Shown one piece after another: positions 16,427 through 25,213 of a DNA stretch of 52,950 nucleotides. The DNA comes from Candidatus Kuenenia stuttgartensis. Lineage in GTDB: Bacteria; Planctomycetota; Planctomycetia; Pirellulales; UBA1268. The notes below the pieces were generated by a model, which was not told the DNA's origin, searched no databases, and saw nothing but the letters and a program-made list of their open reading frames with translations. Numbering within the stretch: position 1 is the first letter of the stretch; each line of letters begins with the position of its first letter. The translations under genes and the position numbers were made by a program. The stretch lies in the NCBI GenBank assembly GCA_945865325.1, contig CAMBFA010000007.1, forward strand, positions 1 through 52,950. The letters run 5' to 3'.

Positions 16427-19051
16427 TCACGGCTGGGGTGCGGTCGTGGCGGCCGGCGGAGTCTCCGCCGGCGCCGGTACCGGTTGCCAACGCCCCTCGA
16501 GGAATTGGCTCCCTTCAGAGCCTGCCGCCGTGAGGCGCACCCGCACCGCCCCCTCGGTGCGCACCACCCGGGCCGGCCTGTCGGCGCCGGCAGCCGTGGC
16601 ATAGGCCCGGCGCACCTCCTCGAAGCGCGGCCCCGCCGCGCCGCTGACGATCACCCACGCCGGCGCCGTCGCCCGCGCCAAGGCCGGTGGGAGGCTGGCG
16701 AGGCTGCCATGATGGGGGGCGACGAGGAGATCACACGGCCCGGGATCGGCGGCGACGAACCGGTCGAGCGCCCCCCCTTCGAGATCGCCGGTGAGCAAGA
16801 CCCGGCGCCCCGCCGACTCGACCGCCACGACGAGGCTCGTTTCGTTGTCGGCGGGGGCCAGCCCGGCGCCCCCAGAACGCGGATGGAGGACACGCACCCG
16901 ACAGAGGGGATCGAAGGGGATCTCGTCCCCGGCCGAGACCGCCGACACCGGAACCCGCGCGGCGGCGATCCGCGCGAGAACCTCGGCGACCGCCGGTGCC
17001 GGGCTGGCCAGGAAGGCCTCGGGAACGACGACGCGGCCGACATCGAAGCGTTCGAGAAGGTCAGGCACGCCGTTGAAATGATCGGTGTCGGCATGGGAGA
17101 TGACGAGGGTGTCGATCCGGCCGATCCCCTCGCTCCAGAGGAGCGCCGAAAGCCCGCGCCCCGCCGCCACGCCGGCGCCGAGTCTCCCGGCGTCGTAGAC
17201 CAGACAGCGTTGGGCGGGCCCGCGCACGACCAGGCCGCAGCCATGCCCCATCGCCGCAGCGATGACGTCGAGGCCCGGCGCCGGGCCGACCGCGACCAGG
17301 CCGACGGCGAGGCCGACCGCCGCCCACATTCCCGCCGCACAGGCCCAAACCGAGGGGCGCACCAGCCTGGCTCCGGCGAGGAGGAGGAGCATCGCCACGA
17401 GCCCGGCATACCACCCCACAGTCCACCACACCGGCGGCCCCGACACCCAATGGAAGGCCCCGGGGATCCGCGCGGTGAAATCGACCGCGACCTCGATCGC
17501 AGCCAGGGCCGCGTCACAGACCGCCCCCCCGGCAGCGGCGATCGGCCAGCAGACCGGCGCGGCGAGAAGACAGAGGAATCCCCCCACCATCGCCACCCCG
17601 ACCAGCGGCGCGATGAGGGGATTGAGGAGCAGACCGGCCGGACTGAAGACATGGAAGTGGGCGGCCACCAACGGCGCTGTCGCCAGCCAGACGGCGAACC
17701 CGATGAGGAGGGCATCGCAGGCAGCCCGCGCCTGCCGCCGGATCGACCGGTGCAACGGCGAGCGGGAGCGGTCGATGAGCCGGTCGATCGGGTCGTCGTC
17801 GCGCCGCCCGGCGCCGACCGCTGTCGCCGCGCCGATGAGGACGGCGGTGGAGAGGAACGACAACTGGCTGCCGATGCGAAGGATCTCCGGTGGGTGCCAG
17901 GCGAGGACGACGATCGCCACCACGGCCAGGGCGTTGAGGCCGGCGGCACGACGACCGCAGACGGCGCCGAGGCAAGCCAACCAGACCAGGAGCGTCGCGC
18001 GGAGCACCGGGGTCTCGCCGCCGACGAGGATCATGTAGAGCCCCGTCGCCACCGCCACGAGGAGGAGCGCGGCGGTCCGGGGGAACCGCAGAAGCCTGGC
18101 GATGGCAAACAGGCCGGCCGCGAGGAGCGCGACATGGAGCCCCGAGATCGAGAGGATGTGGACGGTTCCGGTGACCATGAAGGATTCGGTCATCTCCGGC
18201 AGGAGCGTCTCGCGCGTGCCGAGGAGGAGGGCGGCGGCGAGCGCCCCGCGCTGCGGCGAGAGATGCGTCCGCAGCGCCGCCGCCCCGCGCTCGCGGACCT
18301 CCTCGAGGACCGCCGCGAGCGTCGGCCAACCCCCCGGCGCCAGCCGCTCGATCGCCCCGGCTCCCTCGACCCGGATCACCGACAAGGTGCGTTCCTGCCG
18401 GGCGCGAGCGCGCTGGTCGAACTCACCAGGATTGCCGGGCAGTCCGGGGCGCAGCGCTCGCCCCCAGACGCGGCAACGCTCCCCGGCACCGAGCCGCGGC
18501 GGCGGGCCATCGATGACGAGCACCGCCCGGCCGGAACACGGTCGCCACGCTCCCCCGTCGCGCACGGCCGTGATCGCAAACTGGCAGTCGCTTGAGGGCG
18601 GGCGCCCCCCACCGCGGAGCGGATCGCTCGAGCGGGGGAGCGGGCGCGGTGCCGCGACGAGCCTCCCCTCGACGGCCACCGGCAGGGGCCGGTCGGAGAG
18701 GCTCCAGGCGAGGTCATCGGCCGCGAACCACCGCCATCGGGCCGTGCCCCAAGCCGCTCCGGCGGCAGCGATCGCCACGAGGAGGAGAGGGGCGGCAATC
18801 CCCGGACGCCGCCCGATCGACCACCCCCAGCCGCCGAGGACGACGACGGCCGTGGCCCAGCAGACGGTCGCCGGCAGGGGGAGGAGGAGCGCGGCACCGA
18901 TCCCTGCCACGAGCGCGACAGCGACGACCACCAGCGGCCGGGAGGGAAGGGGATCACGCCGCCAGACCCCCGCAAAAGACGATCGGCACCGGGCTAGGGC
19001 CTGACGGAGCCATACCGACGCGTCGATCATCCCGCTCGGCAACGAACGCAT
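16427..19051 (-). CDS. comEC: ComEC/Rec2-family DNA internalisation protein
   Basis: About 874 residues from ATG 19051; the frame is open to 19168, and ATG 19096 or 19030 are alternatives. I chose 19051 because the first hydrophobic helices begin about 35 residues later and a GAGGG lies close by, though its spacing is poor. The N-terminal third resembles the DUF4131 region. The middle third is the polytopic competence domain with GTVHILSISGLHVALLAAGL. The C-terminal third is a metallo-beta-lactamase-like domain with VISHADTDHFNGV and later VAPHHGSLAS. ComEC forms the inner-membrane channel for single-stranded DNA uptake. No other competence genes are in the window. The gene converges on the dehydrogenase gene with only 9 nt between stops. 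Confidence 0.85.
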   Translation of the reverse strand: MRSLPSGMIDASVWLRQALARCRSSFAGVWRRDPLPSRPLVVVAVALVAGIGAALLLPLPATVCWATAVVVLGGWGWSIGRRPGIAAPLLLVAIAAAGAAWGTARWRWFAADDLAWSLSDRPLPVAVEGRLVAAPRPLPRSSDPLRGGGRPPSSDCQFAITAVRDGGAWRPCSGRAVLVIDGPPPRLGAGERCRVWGRALRPGLPGNPGEFDQRARARQERTLSVIRVEGAGAIERLAPGGWPTLAAVLEEVRERGAAALRTHLSPQRGALAAALLLGTRETLLPEMTESFMVTGTVHILSISGLHVALLAAGLFAIARLLRFPRTAALLLVAVATGLYMILVGGETPVLRATLLVWLACLGAVCGRRAAGLNALAVVAIVVLAWHPPEILRIGSQLSFLSTAVLIGAATAVGAGRRDDDPIDRLIDRSRSPLHRSIRRQARAACDALLIGFAVWLATAPLVAAHFHVFSPAGLLLNPLIAPLVGVAMVGGFLCLLAAPVCWPIAAAGGAVCDAALAAIEVAVDFTARIPGAFHWVSGPPVWWTVGWYAGLVAMLLLLAGARLVRPSVWACAAGMWAAVGLAVGLVAVGPAPGLDVIAAAMGHGCGLVVRGPAQRCLVYDAGRLGAGVAAGRGLSALLWSEGIGRIDTLVISHADTDHFNGVPDLLERFDVGRVVVPEAFLASPAPAVAEVLARIAAARVPVSAVSAGDEIPFDPLCRVRVLHPRSGGAGLAPADNETSLVVAVESAGRRVLLTGDLEGGALDRFVAADPGPCDLLVAPHHGSLASLPPALARATAPAWVIVSGAAGPRFEEVRRAYATAAGADRPARVVRTEGAVRVRLTAAGSEGSQFLEGRWQPVPAPAETPPAATTAPQP

Positions 19052-19097
19052 CCCTCGACACCCCCGACTTCCAGTGAGCCGTCTTCCGGAGCCCATG

Positions 19098-19121
19098 TTC
19101 GACGGTGTGTTCGACGGTGTG
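19098..19121 (+). repeat. 12-bp tandem duplication upstream of the comEC-like gene
   Basis: Two perfect copies of TTCGACGGTGTG (19098-19109, 19110-19121) lie in the 144-nt gap between prmC and the comEC start chosen here. Confidence 0.9.
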
Positions 19122-19195
19122 GCGCTCCGCTGGACAAATGTCCTACCGTCGCGCAAAGGGGGATGCAACGCCCCGCCGGGAACGCCGCGGGCGTT

Positions 19196-20062
19196 TCAGC
19201 CCTTCCGGGCCTGGACGATCCTGGGAAGGCCGGCGATGTCGGCGAGCGTCGGCGCGGGAACGAGCCAGGAATGACGGCGGATCAGCGCTTCGGCCGCCGC
19301 GGCGGTCGACGGGCCGATCTCCACCAAGAGCCAGCCCCCCAACGCCAAACGGCTCTCGGCCGCCGCGACGAGGCGCTCGACCACCTCGACCCCCGTCGGC
19401 CCCGCGACGAGGGCTCCCTTCGGCTCGTGGTCACGGACATCCCGAGGGAGCCCGGCGAGCTCGTCCTCGCGGACATACGGCGGATTGCTGACGATGCAGT
19501 CGAAGGGGCCCGCAGCAGCCGGAGCGTCGAGGAGATCGCAGGCGACCAGTTCGATTCGACCGTCGAGCCCGTGACGGGCGACGTTTCCCCGCGCGACGTC
19601 GAGGGCGTCGCCCGAGATGTCGGTGGCGACCACGCGGGCCTTGGGGAGATGCTTGGCCAGCGCCACCGCGATCGCGCCAGAGCCGGTGCCAACATCGGCG
19701 ATCCGTGGAGACTCCAGGGGGCGGCACAGATCGATAGCGCGGACCACGAGCCCCTCGGTCTCCGGGCGGGGAATGAGGACCGCGGGGGAGACGGCGATCG
19801 CCAGCGAGAAAAACTCCCGACTGCCGACGAGGTAGGCCACCGGCTCCCGCTCCCCGCGCCGCTTGACCAAGCCGCGGAACCGGGCCCGCCCGGCCTCGTC
19901 GACCGGCTCGTCATAAGCGGTGTAGAGGGCGATCCGTGAACAGCCACGGACATGGGCGAGGAGCACCTCGGCGTCGAGCCGGGGGGAATCGCTTCCCTTT
20001 CCGGTCAGCCACTCGGTTGTCCAGGTGAGTAAGCGCCCCACCGTCCACACGTCATCGGTCAT
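19196..20062 (-). CDS. prmC: Peptide chain release factor N5-glutamine methyltransferase
   Basis: 288 residues, the normal length for PrmC/HemK. An N-terminal helical substrate-binding domain (about 1-90) is followed by a class I SAM methyltransferase domain with motif I VGTGSGA at 124-130 and the catalytic NPPY at 193-196, which binds the glutamine side chain. PrmC methylates the Gln of the GGQ motif in release factors. Its substrate gene prfA lies immediately upstream, 19 nt away, a classic prfA-prmC arrangement. All key residues are present. Confidence 0.96.
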   Translation of the reverse strand: MTDDVWTVGRLLTWTTEWLTGKGSDSPRLDAEVLLAHVRGCSRIALYTAYDEPVDEAGRARFRGLVKRRGEREPVAYLVGSREFFSLAIAVSPAVLIPRPETEGLVVRAIDLCRPLESPRIADVGTGSGAIAVALAKHLPKARVVATDISGDALDVARGNVARHGLDGRIELVACDLLDAPAAAGPFDCIVSNPPYVREDELAGLPRDVRDHEPKGALVAGPTGVEVVERLVAAAESRLALGGWLLVEIGPSTAAAAEALIRRHSWLVPAPTLADIAGLPRIVQARKG

Positions 20063-20081
20063 GGTCAGGCCTCCGCTCCGA

Positions 20082-21167
20082 TCAGGGTGTCGCCGGCTTC
20101 GAGGAGCGTTCCATGTCGGCGCGGCGCTGTTGCCGGGCGTGCTCCTCGATCGCTTGTATCACCAGTCCAAGGCGGCCGGTCATCACCTGATCGAGCGTGA
20201 AGCTCTCGTTGATCCGATGATCCGTCAGCCGGTTCTGCGGGAAATTGTAGGTCCGGATCCGCTGGCTCCGGTCTCCGGAACCGACGAGCGTGCGCCGCTC
20301 GCTGGCCCGCTTTTCGTGCTCGATGCTGCGGCGCAGTTCGTAGAGCCGGGCCTTCAGAACCCGCATCGCCTTAGCGAGGTTCTTGTGCTGGCTCTTTTCG
20401 TCCTGGCATTGGACGACGAGGCCCGTTTCGAGGTGCGTGAGGCGGACGGCGGAGGCGGTTTTGTTGACATGCTGCCCGCCGGGACCACTCGCACAGAACA
20501 GGTCCTTGCGGTATTCGTCGGGGGCGATCGTCACCTCGACATCCTCCGGCTCGGGGAGCACCGCCACGGTCGCCGCCGAGGTGTGGATCCGCCCCTTCGT
20601 CTCGGTGTCGGGGACGCGTTGCACCCGGTGCCCTCCACTCTCCCACTGGAGGCAGCGGAAGATCGCGGCGCCCGAGAGCCCGAGGATGAGATCCTTGAAG
20701 CCCCCGAGCTCCGTCGGGCTGGCATCGAGAACCTCGACCTGCCATCCCTGCTCGGTGGCGTAGCGCCGGTACATCTCGTAGAGATCGCGGACGAACAGCG
20801 CCGCCTCATCCCCGCCGGTGCCGGCACGGAGCTCCATGACACAGCGGCCACGATCGGCATCGCCGTCGTCGGAGCAGACGTCGAGGAGCTCGTCCCACTC
20901 CTGATCGCGCCGGGCCCGCAGTTCGGGAAGCTCAGCCTCGGCCAGCCCCTTGAGCTCGTGGTCATTCCCGCGACTGAAAGTATCGAGGTCGGCGATCTGC
21001 CTCTCGAGATGGACAAATCCCCGGTAGCGCCGCGCCAGTCGGGCGAGCGATCCATGCTCACGGGCGACCGCGGCCATCCGCTGCGGCTGGGCCATGACGG
21101 CAGGGTCGATCAACTCCCGCTCGAGTTCCTCGAACCGGGCGAGCTTCGCTTCGAGCTGGTCGCGCAT
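20082..21167 (-). CDS. prfA: Peptide chain release factor 1
   Basis: 361 residues, the full family length. The tripeptide anticodon is PDT at 186-188 within [18 protein letters not shown], the PxT form that reads UAA and UAG, so this is RF1 and not RF2 (SPF). The catalytic GGQ is at 230-232 in [20 protein letters not shown] coiled N-terminal domain and a C-terminal helix with QDEKSQHKN complete the family pattern. The gene sits between rpmE and prmC on one strand and is probably co-transcribed with both. In E. coli PxT is PAT (PDT here); variation at the middle position is common. Confidence 0.97.
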   Translation of the reverse strand: MRDQLEAKLARFEELERELIDPAVMAQPQRMAAVAREHGSLARLARRYRGFVHLERQIADLDTFSRGNDHELKGLAEAELPELRARRDQEWDELLDVCSDDGDADRGRCVMELRAGTGGDEAALFVRDLYEMYRRYATEQGWQVEVLDASPTELGGFKDLILGLSGAAIFRCLQWESGGHRVQRVPDTETKGRIHTSAATVAVLPEPEDVEVTIAPDEYRKDLFCASGPGGQHVNKTASAVRLTHLETGLVVQCQDEKSQHKNLAKAMRVLKARLYELRRSIEHEKRASERRTLVGSGDRSQRIRTYNFPQNRLTDHRINESFTLDQVMTGRLGLVIQAIEEHARQQRRADMERSSKPATP

Positions 21168-21279
21168 CGTCCGGGAAGCCTCGATCCGTCGGCAGGGCGC
21201 TTAGGCGCGGGAAAGCCGGATCCCCCCGGAAAGGTCGCTCCCAAAGGAGATGCCGGAGGAGATCCCGAACGGGCCGCCG

Positions 21280-21546
21280 TCAGGACGCCGGCTCGGTGGT
21301 GGGGACGGCAGCGGCGGGCTTCTTCCCCTTTTTGAGGCTCGCGTAGCCGGCCTCGGCAAACTTCGATTTGAACTTCTCGATCCGACCGGCCGTGTCGACG
21401 AACTTCAGCTTCCCCGTGAAGAACGGATGGCAGACGTTGCAGATGTCGACCTTCAACTCGGGCATCGTGCTCCGGGTCCGGAAGGTGTTGCCGCAGCCGC
21501 AACGGACCACGGTTTCGATGTAACGGGGGTGGATGTCGTCTTTCAT
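21280..21546 (-). CDS. rpmE: 50S ribosomal protein L31, zinc-binding form
   Basis: 88 residues starting [10 protein letters not shown]. Four cysteines, C16 and C18 (CGCG) and C36 and C39 (CNVC), form the zinc site of the C+ type of L31. The conserved [24 protein letters not shown] follows. The C-terminal tail after residue 70 is Lys/Ala/Pro-rich and longer than in E. coli. The protein bridges ribosomal subunits. A good promoter lies 69 nt upstream. The 112 nt between rpmE and prfA show no clear terminator. Confidence 0.96.
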   Translation of the reverse strand: MKDDIHPRYIETVVRCGCGNTFRTRSTMPELKVDICNVCHPFFTGKLKFVDTAGRIEKFKSKFAEAGYASLKKGKKPAAAVPTTEPAS

Positions 21547-21614
21547 GGCTTGACTCGGGGCGGGACCCGGACGGAACCGGGCGCGGGAGCAGGGGCGTCA
21601 GTGGGAAGCTTCCG

Positions 21615-21643
21615 AATGTAGCCGCTGCCGCCCCGTCCCGCAA
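21615..21643 (-). promoter_or_regulatory. Promoter of rpmE-prfA-prmC
   Basis: On the minus strand, -35 TTGCGG (21643-21638) and -10 TACATT (21620-21615) are separated by 17 nt, 69 nt before the rpmE start. It lies between the lipoprotein gene and rpmE, so it could serve the translation cluster independently. Confidence 0.5.
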
Positions 21644-21665
21644 CGCATCCTCCCCACTTCCCGGC

Positions 21666-23423
21666 TTACGGGCCCCCGGGAGCGAGTCGATCGGCGAGGA
21701 GCCGGCTGCCGAAGCGCTGCGGCGAGGCGTCTGCACGCAGCAGTCGGGCGGCCTCCTCCCGCTCCCCGAGGGCGAGCTTTGCCCGGGCCAGATTGACTCG
21801 TGCGGCATCGGACCAGATCCCCTCGGGATTCGCCTGGAGCGTCATCCGGTCGAGATAGTCGATGGCCGTGTCGTATTCCTTCTCGGCGAGCGTCAGGACC
21901 CCGAGCCAATACGTGGCGTCCCCCTTCAGTTCGTCATACATCCGCTTCGCTTGCTCGGCCTGCGGCGGCGGCAGGCCACGGAGCATCTCGGCGATCACGG
22001 CATTGCCTGGGCGGGCGGCGAGATAGGCCATCTTCGCCCCGTCGGGGCCGTCGAGGACACCGCGGAACTCGCGCAGCCGGGCGGCGTAGAGCGGCCGGAA
22101 CGACCGCGCCTGGCGGTTGGCATCGGTCTGCTCGATCGCCATTCCCATCACCCCCAATTCCCTGCCGAGCGCCGCATCGACCCCCGGCCGGGGCTCGCGC
22201 CGACGGTCGAGCGTCTCCCAGGGGAACTCCCACAGCAGGGCCCGCGCCCCGCCGGCCGCTGCGCTGGTCGACGCCGGGGGAGCGGCAGCATCCGGGGCCG
22301 GGGAAGACGGCGCCGGGAGGGCAGCCAGGGCCCGGGCGGCAACTTTTCCGGCATGCATGGCCAGGTCGACACGGCGGGCTCCGGCGAGTTGCCGGTCGAG
22401 AAGATGCATCCGCCGCGACAGGCTCCAAGGCGAGGCGGGGACGAGCACGGTGAGTCGCCCCATGTCGGGCGCCTGAACGGGGTAGGGGCGGTCGGAGAGC
22501 GACATCGCGGCCAGGATCGTCGGATCCCCCGCCGCTTGCCGGGCCGTGGCCACCCCCTCGCCCCCCGGCCCCGGGACCGGCAGGCCATACCCCGGATCGA
22601 AGAGGTAGGCCTCCTCGCCACACAGCACCGCCGGGATCCAGGGCCGCAGGCTCCCAGCCTCCGGATCGCCGGTCGCGAGCATGACGCCGTCGAGCCCGGC
22701 GTGACGGACAAGCTCGAGGAACACCCACGCCCGCTGGGGAGCGCTGGCCCGACCGGCGAGGAGGATCTCTCCCAGCGAGAACCAGCGTGTGCCGGGATTG
22801 GCGTCGGAGGGGACCATCGGCGGGTCACTTGTGGCGGCCAACGAGCGGATTGTCCACTCAAACAGCGCTCGGGCGACGGCGAGATCCTCGATCGCGTCCC
22901 CCCGGGCGCTCGCGGCGACGTCGGCCAGCCAGCGTTGGTCGCGGAGAGCGAGGACGTCGGCCGTGGCGTCGAACGCCAGATCGCCGATCCCTTTGGTCAC
23001 CCCTTCCCTGCGGAGGCGGTCGGGGAGCGTCTCGAAGAGCGGGTCGAGTTGCCATTGGTCGATCGCCCCCGCTCCCACCACCGCATGACTCCATTGGTTG
23101 AGCCGGTCGAACACTTGCGGGAAGGCAACCGCCTCCTCGTAGGTCTCCAGGTTGCCGAGGACATCCATCGCCCCTTCGAGGAGCTTGTCGCGAACCTCCC
23201 GCGACATCGTCTGCCCCACCGCGGCGCCACTGGGTGCCGGCGCCGCGGGGCCGCCCGCCGGCGCGGATGCCCGGGCTTGGCCGGCCGGCCGGCCGCGTGC
23301 CGGGCGAGGCCCACAGCCGGCCACCATCCAGGCCACCATCATCGTCACGAGGATCACCCCACGGGTGACCGGGGCAGGGGACTGCGACCACGAACCAGAC
23401 CGGCAGGGGAGGGGAGGGGTCAT
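21666..23423 (-). CDS. Lipoprotein with degenerate transglutaminase-like domain
   Basis: 585 residues. The N-terminus is a lipoprotein signal: a hydrophobic segment about 20-36 ending in VAGC, followed by an Ala/Pro-rich linker. A central domain (about 130-330) resembles transglutaminase-like proteins: the [18 protein letters not shown] helix and strand and [13 protein letters not shown] match the fold, with the catalytic Asp region (FDP) present. However, the usual Cys before the helix and the catalytic His (here RPWIPAVL) are absent, so the domain is probably not catalytic. The C-terminal 130 residues look like TPR-type helices ([43 protein letters not shown]). The start overlaps the kdsA stop by 4 nt. 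An envelope role is likely. Confidence 0.7.
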   Translation of the reverse strand: MTPPLPCRSGSWSQSPAPVTRGVILVTMMVAWMVAGCGPRPARGRPAGQARASAPAGGPAAPAPSGAAVGQTMSREVRDKLLEGAMDVLGNLETYEEAVAFPQVFDRLNQWSHAVVGAGAIDQWQLDPLFETLPDRLRREGVTKGIGDLAFDATADVLALRDQRWLADVAASARGDAIEDLAVARALFEWTIRSLAATSDPPMVPSDANPGTRWFSLGEILLAGRASAPQRAWVFLELVRHAGLDGVMLATGDPEAGSLRPWIPAVLCGEEAYLFDPGYGLPVPGPGGEGVATARQAAGDPTILAAMSLSDRPYPVQAPDMGRLTVLVPASPWSLSRRMHLLDRQLAGARRVDLAMHAGKVAARALAALPAPSSPAPDAAAPPASTSAAAGGARALLWEFPWETLDRRREPRPGVDAALGRELGVMGMAIEQTDANRQARSFRPLYAARLREFRGVLDGPDGAKMAYLAARPGNAVIAEMLRGLPPPQAEQAKRMYDELKGDATYWLGVLTLAEKEYDTAIDYLDRMTLQANPEGIWSDAARVNLARAKLALGEREEAARLLRADASPQRFGSRLLADRLAPGGP

Positions 23424-24268
23424 GTTTCGCCCCCCGCTTCGCCGGCCAGCCGGGCTTCATGGATCCGCAGCACCCGTTCCAGAACGCCCCGGAGACGGTC
23501 GAGCGGAACCATGTTCGGCCCGTCGCTGGGGCTCGAATCGGGATCGGGATGGGTTTCGAGGAACAGACCGTCGACCCCGACCGCGACGGCAGCCCTGGCG
23601 AGGGGCTCAACGAGCGTCCGGTCGCCCCCGGTCGCATCTCCCAGGCTGGCCGGTTGCTGGACGGAGTGGGTGGCGTCGAAGATCACGGGCACGCCGAATC
23701 GACGCATCGCCGGCAGGCCGGTGAAGTCGTTGACGAGCCGCCCGTAGCCGAAAAACGTTCCCCGTTCACAGAGCATGACGTCCTGGCATCCGCCGGCGAG
23801 CAGTTTGGCGACGGCATGTTTCATGTCGCCGGGAGCGACAAACTGGCCCTTTTTGACATTCACTGCCCGCCCCGTGGCGGCCGCCGCGAGGAGGAGATCG
23901 GTCTGCCGGCAAAGGAAGGCCGGAATCTGGATCAGGTCACAAACCGCACCGATCGCCGCGGCCTGATCGGGGAGGTGCATGTCGGTCGTCACCGGCAGCC
24001 CAGTCGCCGCCCGCACCTTGTCGAGGATGGCGAGGCCTTCGTCGAGCCCGGGGCCGCGAAAGGCCCCGGCGCTGGTCCGGTTGGCCTTGTCGAACGACGC
24101 CTTGAAGACGGCCCGGATCGGGAGCGCTGCGGCGATGGCGGCGAGCGATTCCGCGACATGGAGACAGAGGCGTTCGTTCTCCATCACGCACGGCCCGGCG
24201 ATCACCAGGAGCGGTTGCCCAGGACCGCATCGGTGAGGCCCGACATGGGCAGGAAGGCGGGGGATCAC
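23420..24268 (-). CDS. kdsA: 3-deoxy-8-phosphooctulonate synthase (KDO-8-P synthase)
   Basis: 282 residues, the normal length. Signatures are [68 protein letters not shown] and [16 protein letters not shown]. It condenses phosphoenolpyruvate with arabinose 5-phosphate in Kdo synthesis for lipopolysaccharide. Residue C27 in IAGPCVMEN occupies the position that is Cys in the metal-dependent class (as in Aquifex) and Asn in the metal-free E. coli enzyme, so this one is probably metal-dependent. Its stop overlaps the downstream lipoprotein start. A -10-like TATAGT lies about 80 nt upstream. Confidence 0.95.
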   Translation of the reverse strand: MIPRLPAHVGPHRCGPGQPLLVIAGPCVMENERLCLHVAESLAAIAAALPIRAVFKASFDKANRTSAGAFRGPGLDEGLAILDKVRAATGLPVTTDMHLPDQAAAIGAVCDLIQIPAFLCRQTDLLLAAAATGRAVNVKKGQFVAPGDMKHAVAKLLAGGCQDVMLCERGTFFGYGRLVNDFTGLPAMRRFGVPVIFDATHSVQQPASLGDATGGDRTLVEPLARAAVAVGVDGLFLETHPDPDSSPSDGPNMVPLDRLRGVLERVLRIHEARLAGEAGGET

Positions 24269-24348
24269 GGGCGGCTCCGGCGGCGTCGCGAGAGGGGGAA
24301 ACGCCTTCCTGCGGCAGGACTGGAGCCGGGGAGGGCGACGTTGAGTGC

Positions 24349-24354
24349 ACTATA
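24349..24354 (-). promoter_or_regulatory. Possible -10 box for kdsA
   Basis: TATAGT on the minus strand lies 80 nt upstream of the kdsA start. No convincing -35 was found at 16-18 nt. Confidence 0.3.
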
Positions 24355-24593
24355 CCGAATGCCGCCGCGACCGACCCGACGGCCGTCGCGCGCTGCGTTC
24401 TGCAACGCACCGGCGCGGAATGCGTCACAGCAGGGGTCGATCGATCGCGCCACCCCTGGCATCGGTTGGCCCCAGAGGTGGGGCCAGCGGCGGCTGCGTC
24501 TGCCGCGCTGAGGGCTAAAAAAATACAACCGAACGCTCTTCCCGCGCCGTCTCCACTCTCCCATCGAGTGAAAAGTCGACGGCGTTGCCAACT

Positions 24594-24610
24594 TTGGCAC
24601 GCCACCTGCA
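24594..24610 (+). promoter_or_regulatory. Sigma-54-type (-24/-12) promoter
   Basis: TTGGCACGCCACCTGCA matches the RpoN consensus TTGGCACG-N4-TTGCA at all but one defined base, with the invariant GG (24596-24597) and GC (24608-24609) exactly 10 nt apart. Transcription would start near 24620 on the plus strand. No protein gene follows; the structured RNA candidate begins here. An enhancer-binding protein and its upstream sites were not identified. Confidence 0.55.
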
Positions 24611-24619
24611 TCTTCTGGA

Positions 24620-24767
24620 ACCTCGTCGGACGGCCCCCACCGCCCGGCAATACCCACACATGAGGTGGGGCCTCTGGCTTACTCCGGGCGTGCGGTCGCC
24701 TTGCCCCTGACCCGCACTCCCATGGCAGGATGCTCCTGCCGGGTCGGAGGCCCCACCTTGTTTTTTT
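24620..24767 (+). ncRNA. Structured RNA candidate ending in a U-tract
   Basis: The segment has a perfect 12-bp closing stem, AGGTGGGGCCTC (24663-24674) with GAGGCCCCACCT (24747-24758), followed at once by TTGTTTTTTT. Inside are a stem GTGCGGTC/GACCCGCAC (24690-24697, 24709-24717, one bulge) and a perfect 7-bp hairpin GGCAGGA/TCCTGCC (24724-24740). An upstream segment, GGCCCCCACC (24632-24641), can also pair with the 5' arm of the closing stem, giving two exclusive folds like an attenuator. Placement just after the sigma-54-type promoter makes the plus strand the likely RNA. I checked for the SRP, tmRNA and RNase P core motifs and did not find them. The family is unknown. Confidence 0.45.
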
Positions 24768-24785
24768 GGCTGGTTTTTTGGCTGG
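24762..24785 (+). repeat. 12-bp tandem repeat of TTTTTTGGCTGG
   Basis: Two perfect copies (24762-24773, 24774-24785) overlap the U-tract of the RNA candidate and lead into the next hairpin, so the region carries two T-runs in a row. Confidence 0.85.
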
Positions 24786-24787
24786 CT

Positions 24788-24836
24788 CCACGTCGACATC
24801 CATGGCCTTTGTCGACGTGGAAAACTTTCTTTTTTG
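24788..24836 (+). terminator. Perfect 10-bp hairpin with T-rich tail
   Basis: CCACGTCGAC (24788-24797) pairs with GTCGACGTGG (24811-24820) around a 13-nt loop; a T-rich stretch (24825-24836) follows after AAAAC. On the plus strand it may be a backup terminator. The stem core is the palindrome GTCGAC, so a protein-binding site is also possible. Confidence 0.4.
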
Positions 24837-24935
24837 AGTGCAGTGCACTCGCGACCGCCTCGTGCGGTGGGGCCGGTTCGGCATCCACCGGCTGCGGGCG
24901 AAATACCCGGTGGCAGCCATTTTCCCGGACGACCC
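24837..24935. other. Non-coding stretch with one hairpin
   Basis: No credible gene is visible. CCACCGG and CCGGTGG (near 24880-24912) can pair as a hairpin on the plus strand. Frames that stay open here show no protein-like composition. Confidence 0.4.
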
Positions 24936-24965
24936 TTGACGGTGCCCCGGTCCCTGCGCTAATTT
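24936..24965 (+). promoter_or_regulatory. Sigma-70-type promoter upstream of tRNA-Thr
   Basis: -35 TTGACG (24936-24941), an 18-nt spacer and -10 TAATTT (24960-24965). The tRNA begins about 140 nt downstream, so the leader is long. The same transcript could run into the alpha-CTD gene. Confidence 0.5.
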
Positions 24966-25111
24966 TCGGGGTTCCGACTGACACGAATTGCCTTGGGCGG
25001 TGCGCGTCGGTGGGGCGCCGGTAGGCCGAAATGCCCGCGGCATCCGGGTCGGAACTGCAGCGATCCGTCCCCGGTGGGGGCCGCGGCGGCCACCGTCCGG
25101 CAAGATCACAG

Positions 25112-25185
25112 GCCAGCGTAGCTTCAATTGGCAGAGCACCGCATTCGTAATGCGGGGGTTGCGGGTTCGACTCCCGCCGCTGGCT
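25112..25185 (+). tRNA. tRNA-Thr (anticodon CGT)
   Basis: The cloverleaf is complete: acceptor GCCAGCG/CGCTGGC, D arm GCTTCAATTGGCAGAGC, anticodon stem CCGCA/TGCGG with loop TTCGTAA (anticodon CGT, codon ACG) and T arm GCGGG-TTCGACT-CCCGC. The discriminator base is U and CCA is not encoded. A T-run follows (25185-25189). The next gene starts 28 nt later. Confidence 0.95.
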
Positions 25186-25213
25186 TTTTCCCCTTCTTCT
25201 CCGAAAGGCCGTT

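Noticed and set aside
19930-20080. Separate gene between prmC and prfA
   Set aside because: Only 19 nt separate the two genes; the frames here are shadows.
24620-24767. SRP RNA on the minus strand (GGGTCAGGGGCAAGG resembles the GGTCAGG of the SRP tip)
   Set aside because: The 3' side lacks the conserved AGCA and the tetraloop stem does not pair. The U-tract and promoter favour a plus-strand transcript.
24665-25024. 119-residue plus-strand ORF across the non-coding region
   Set aside because: Trp/Phe/Arg-rich with no family, and it passes through two strong hairpins. I regard it as non-coding.
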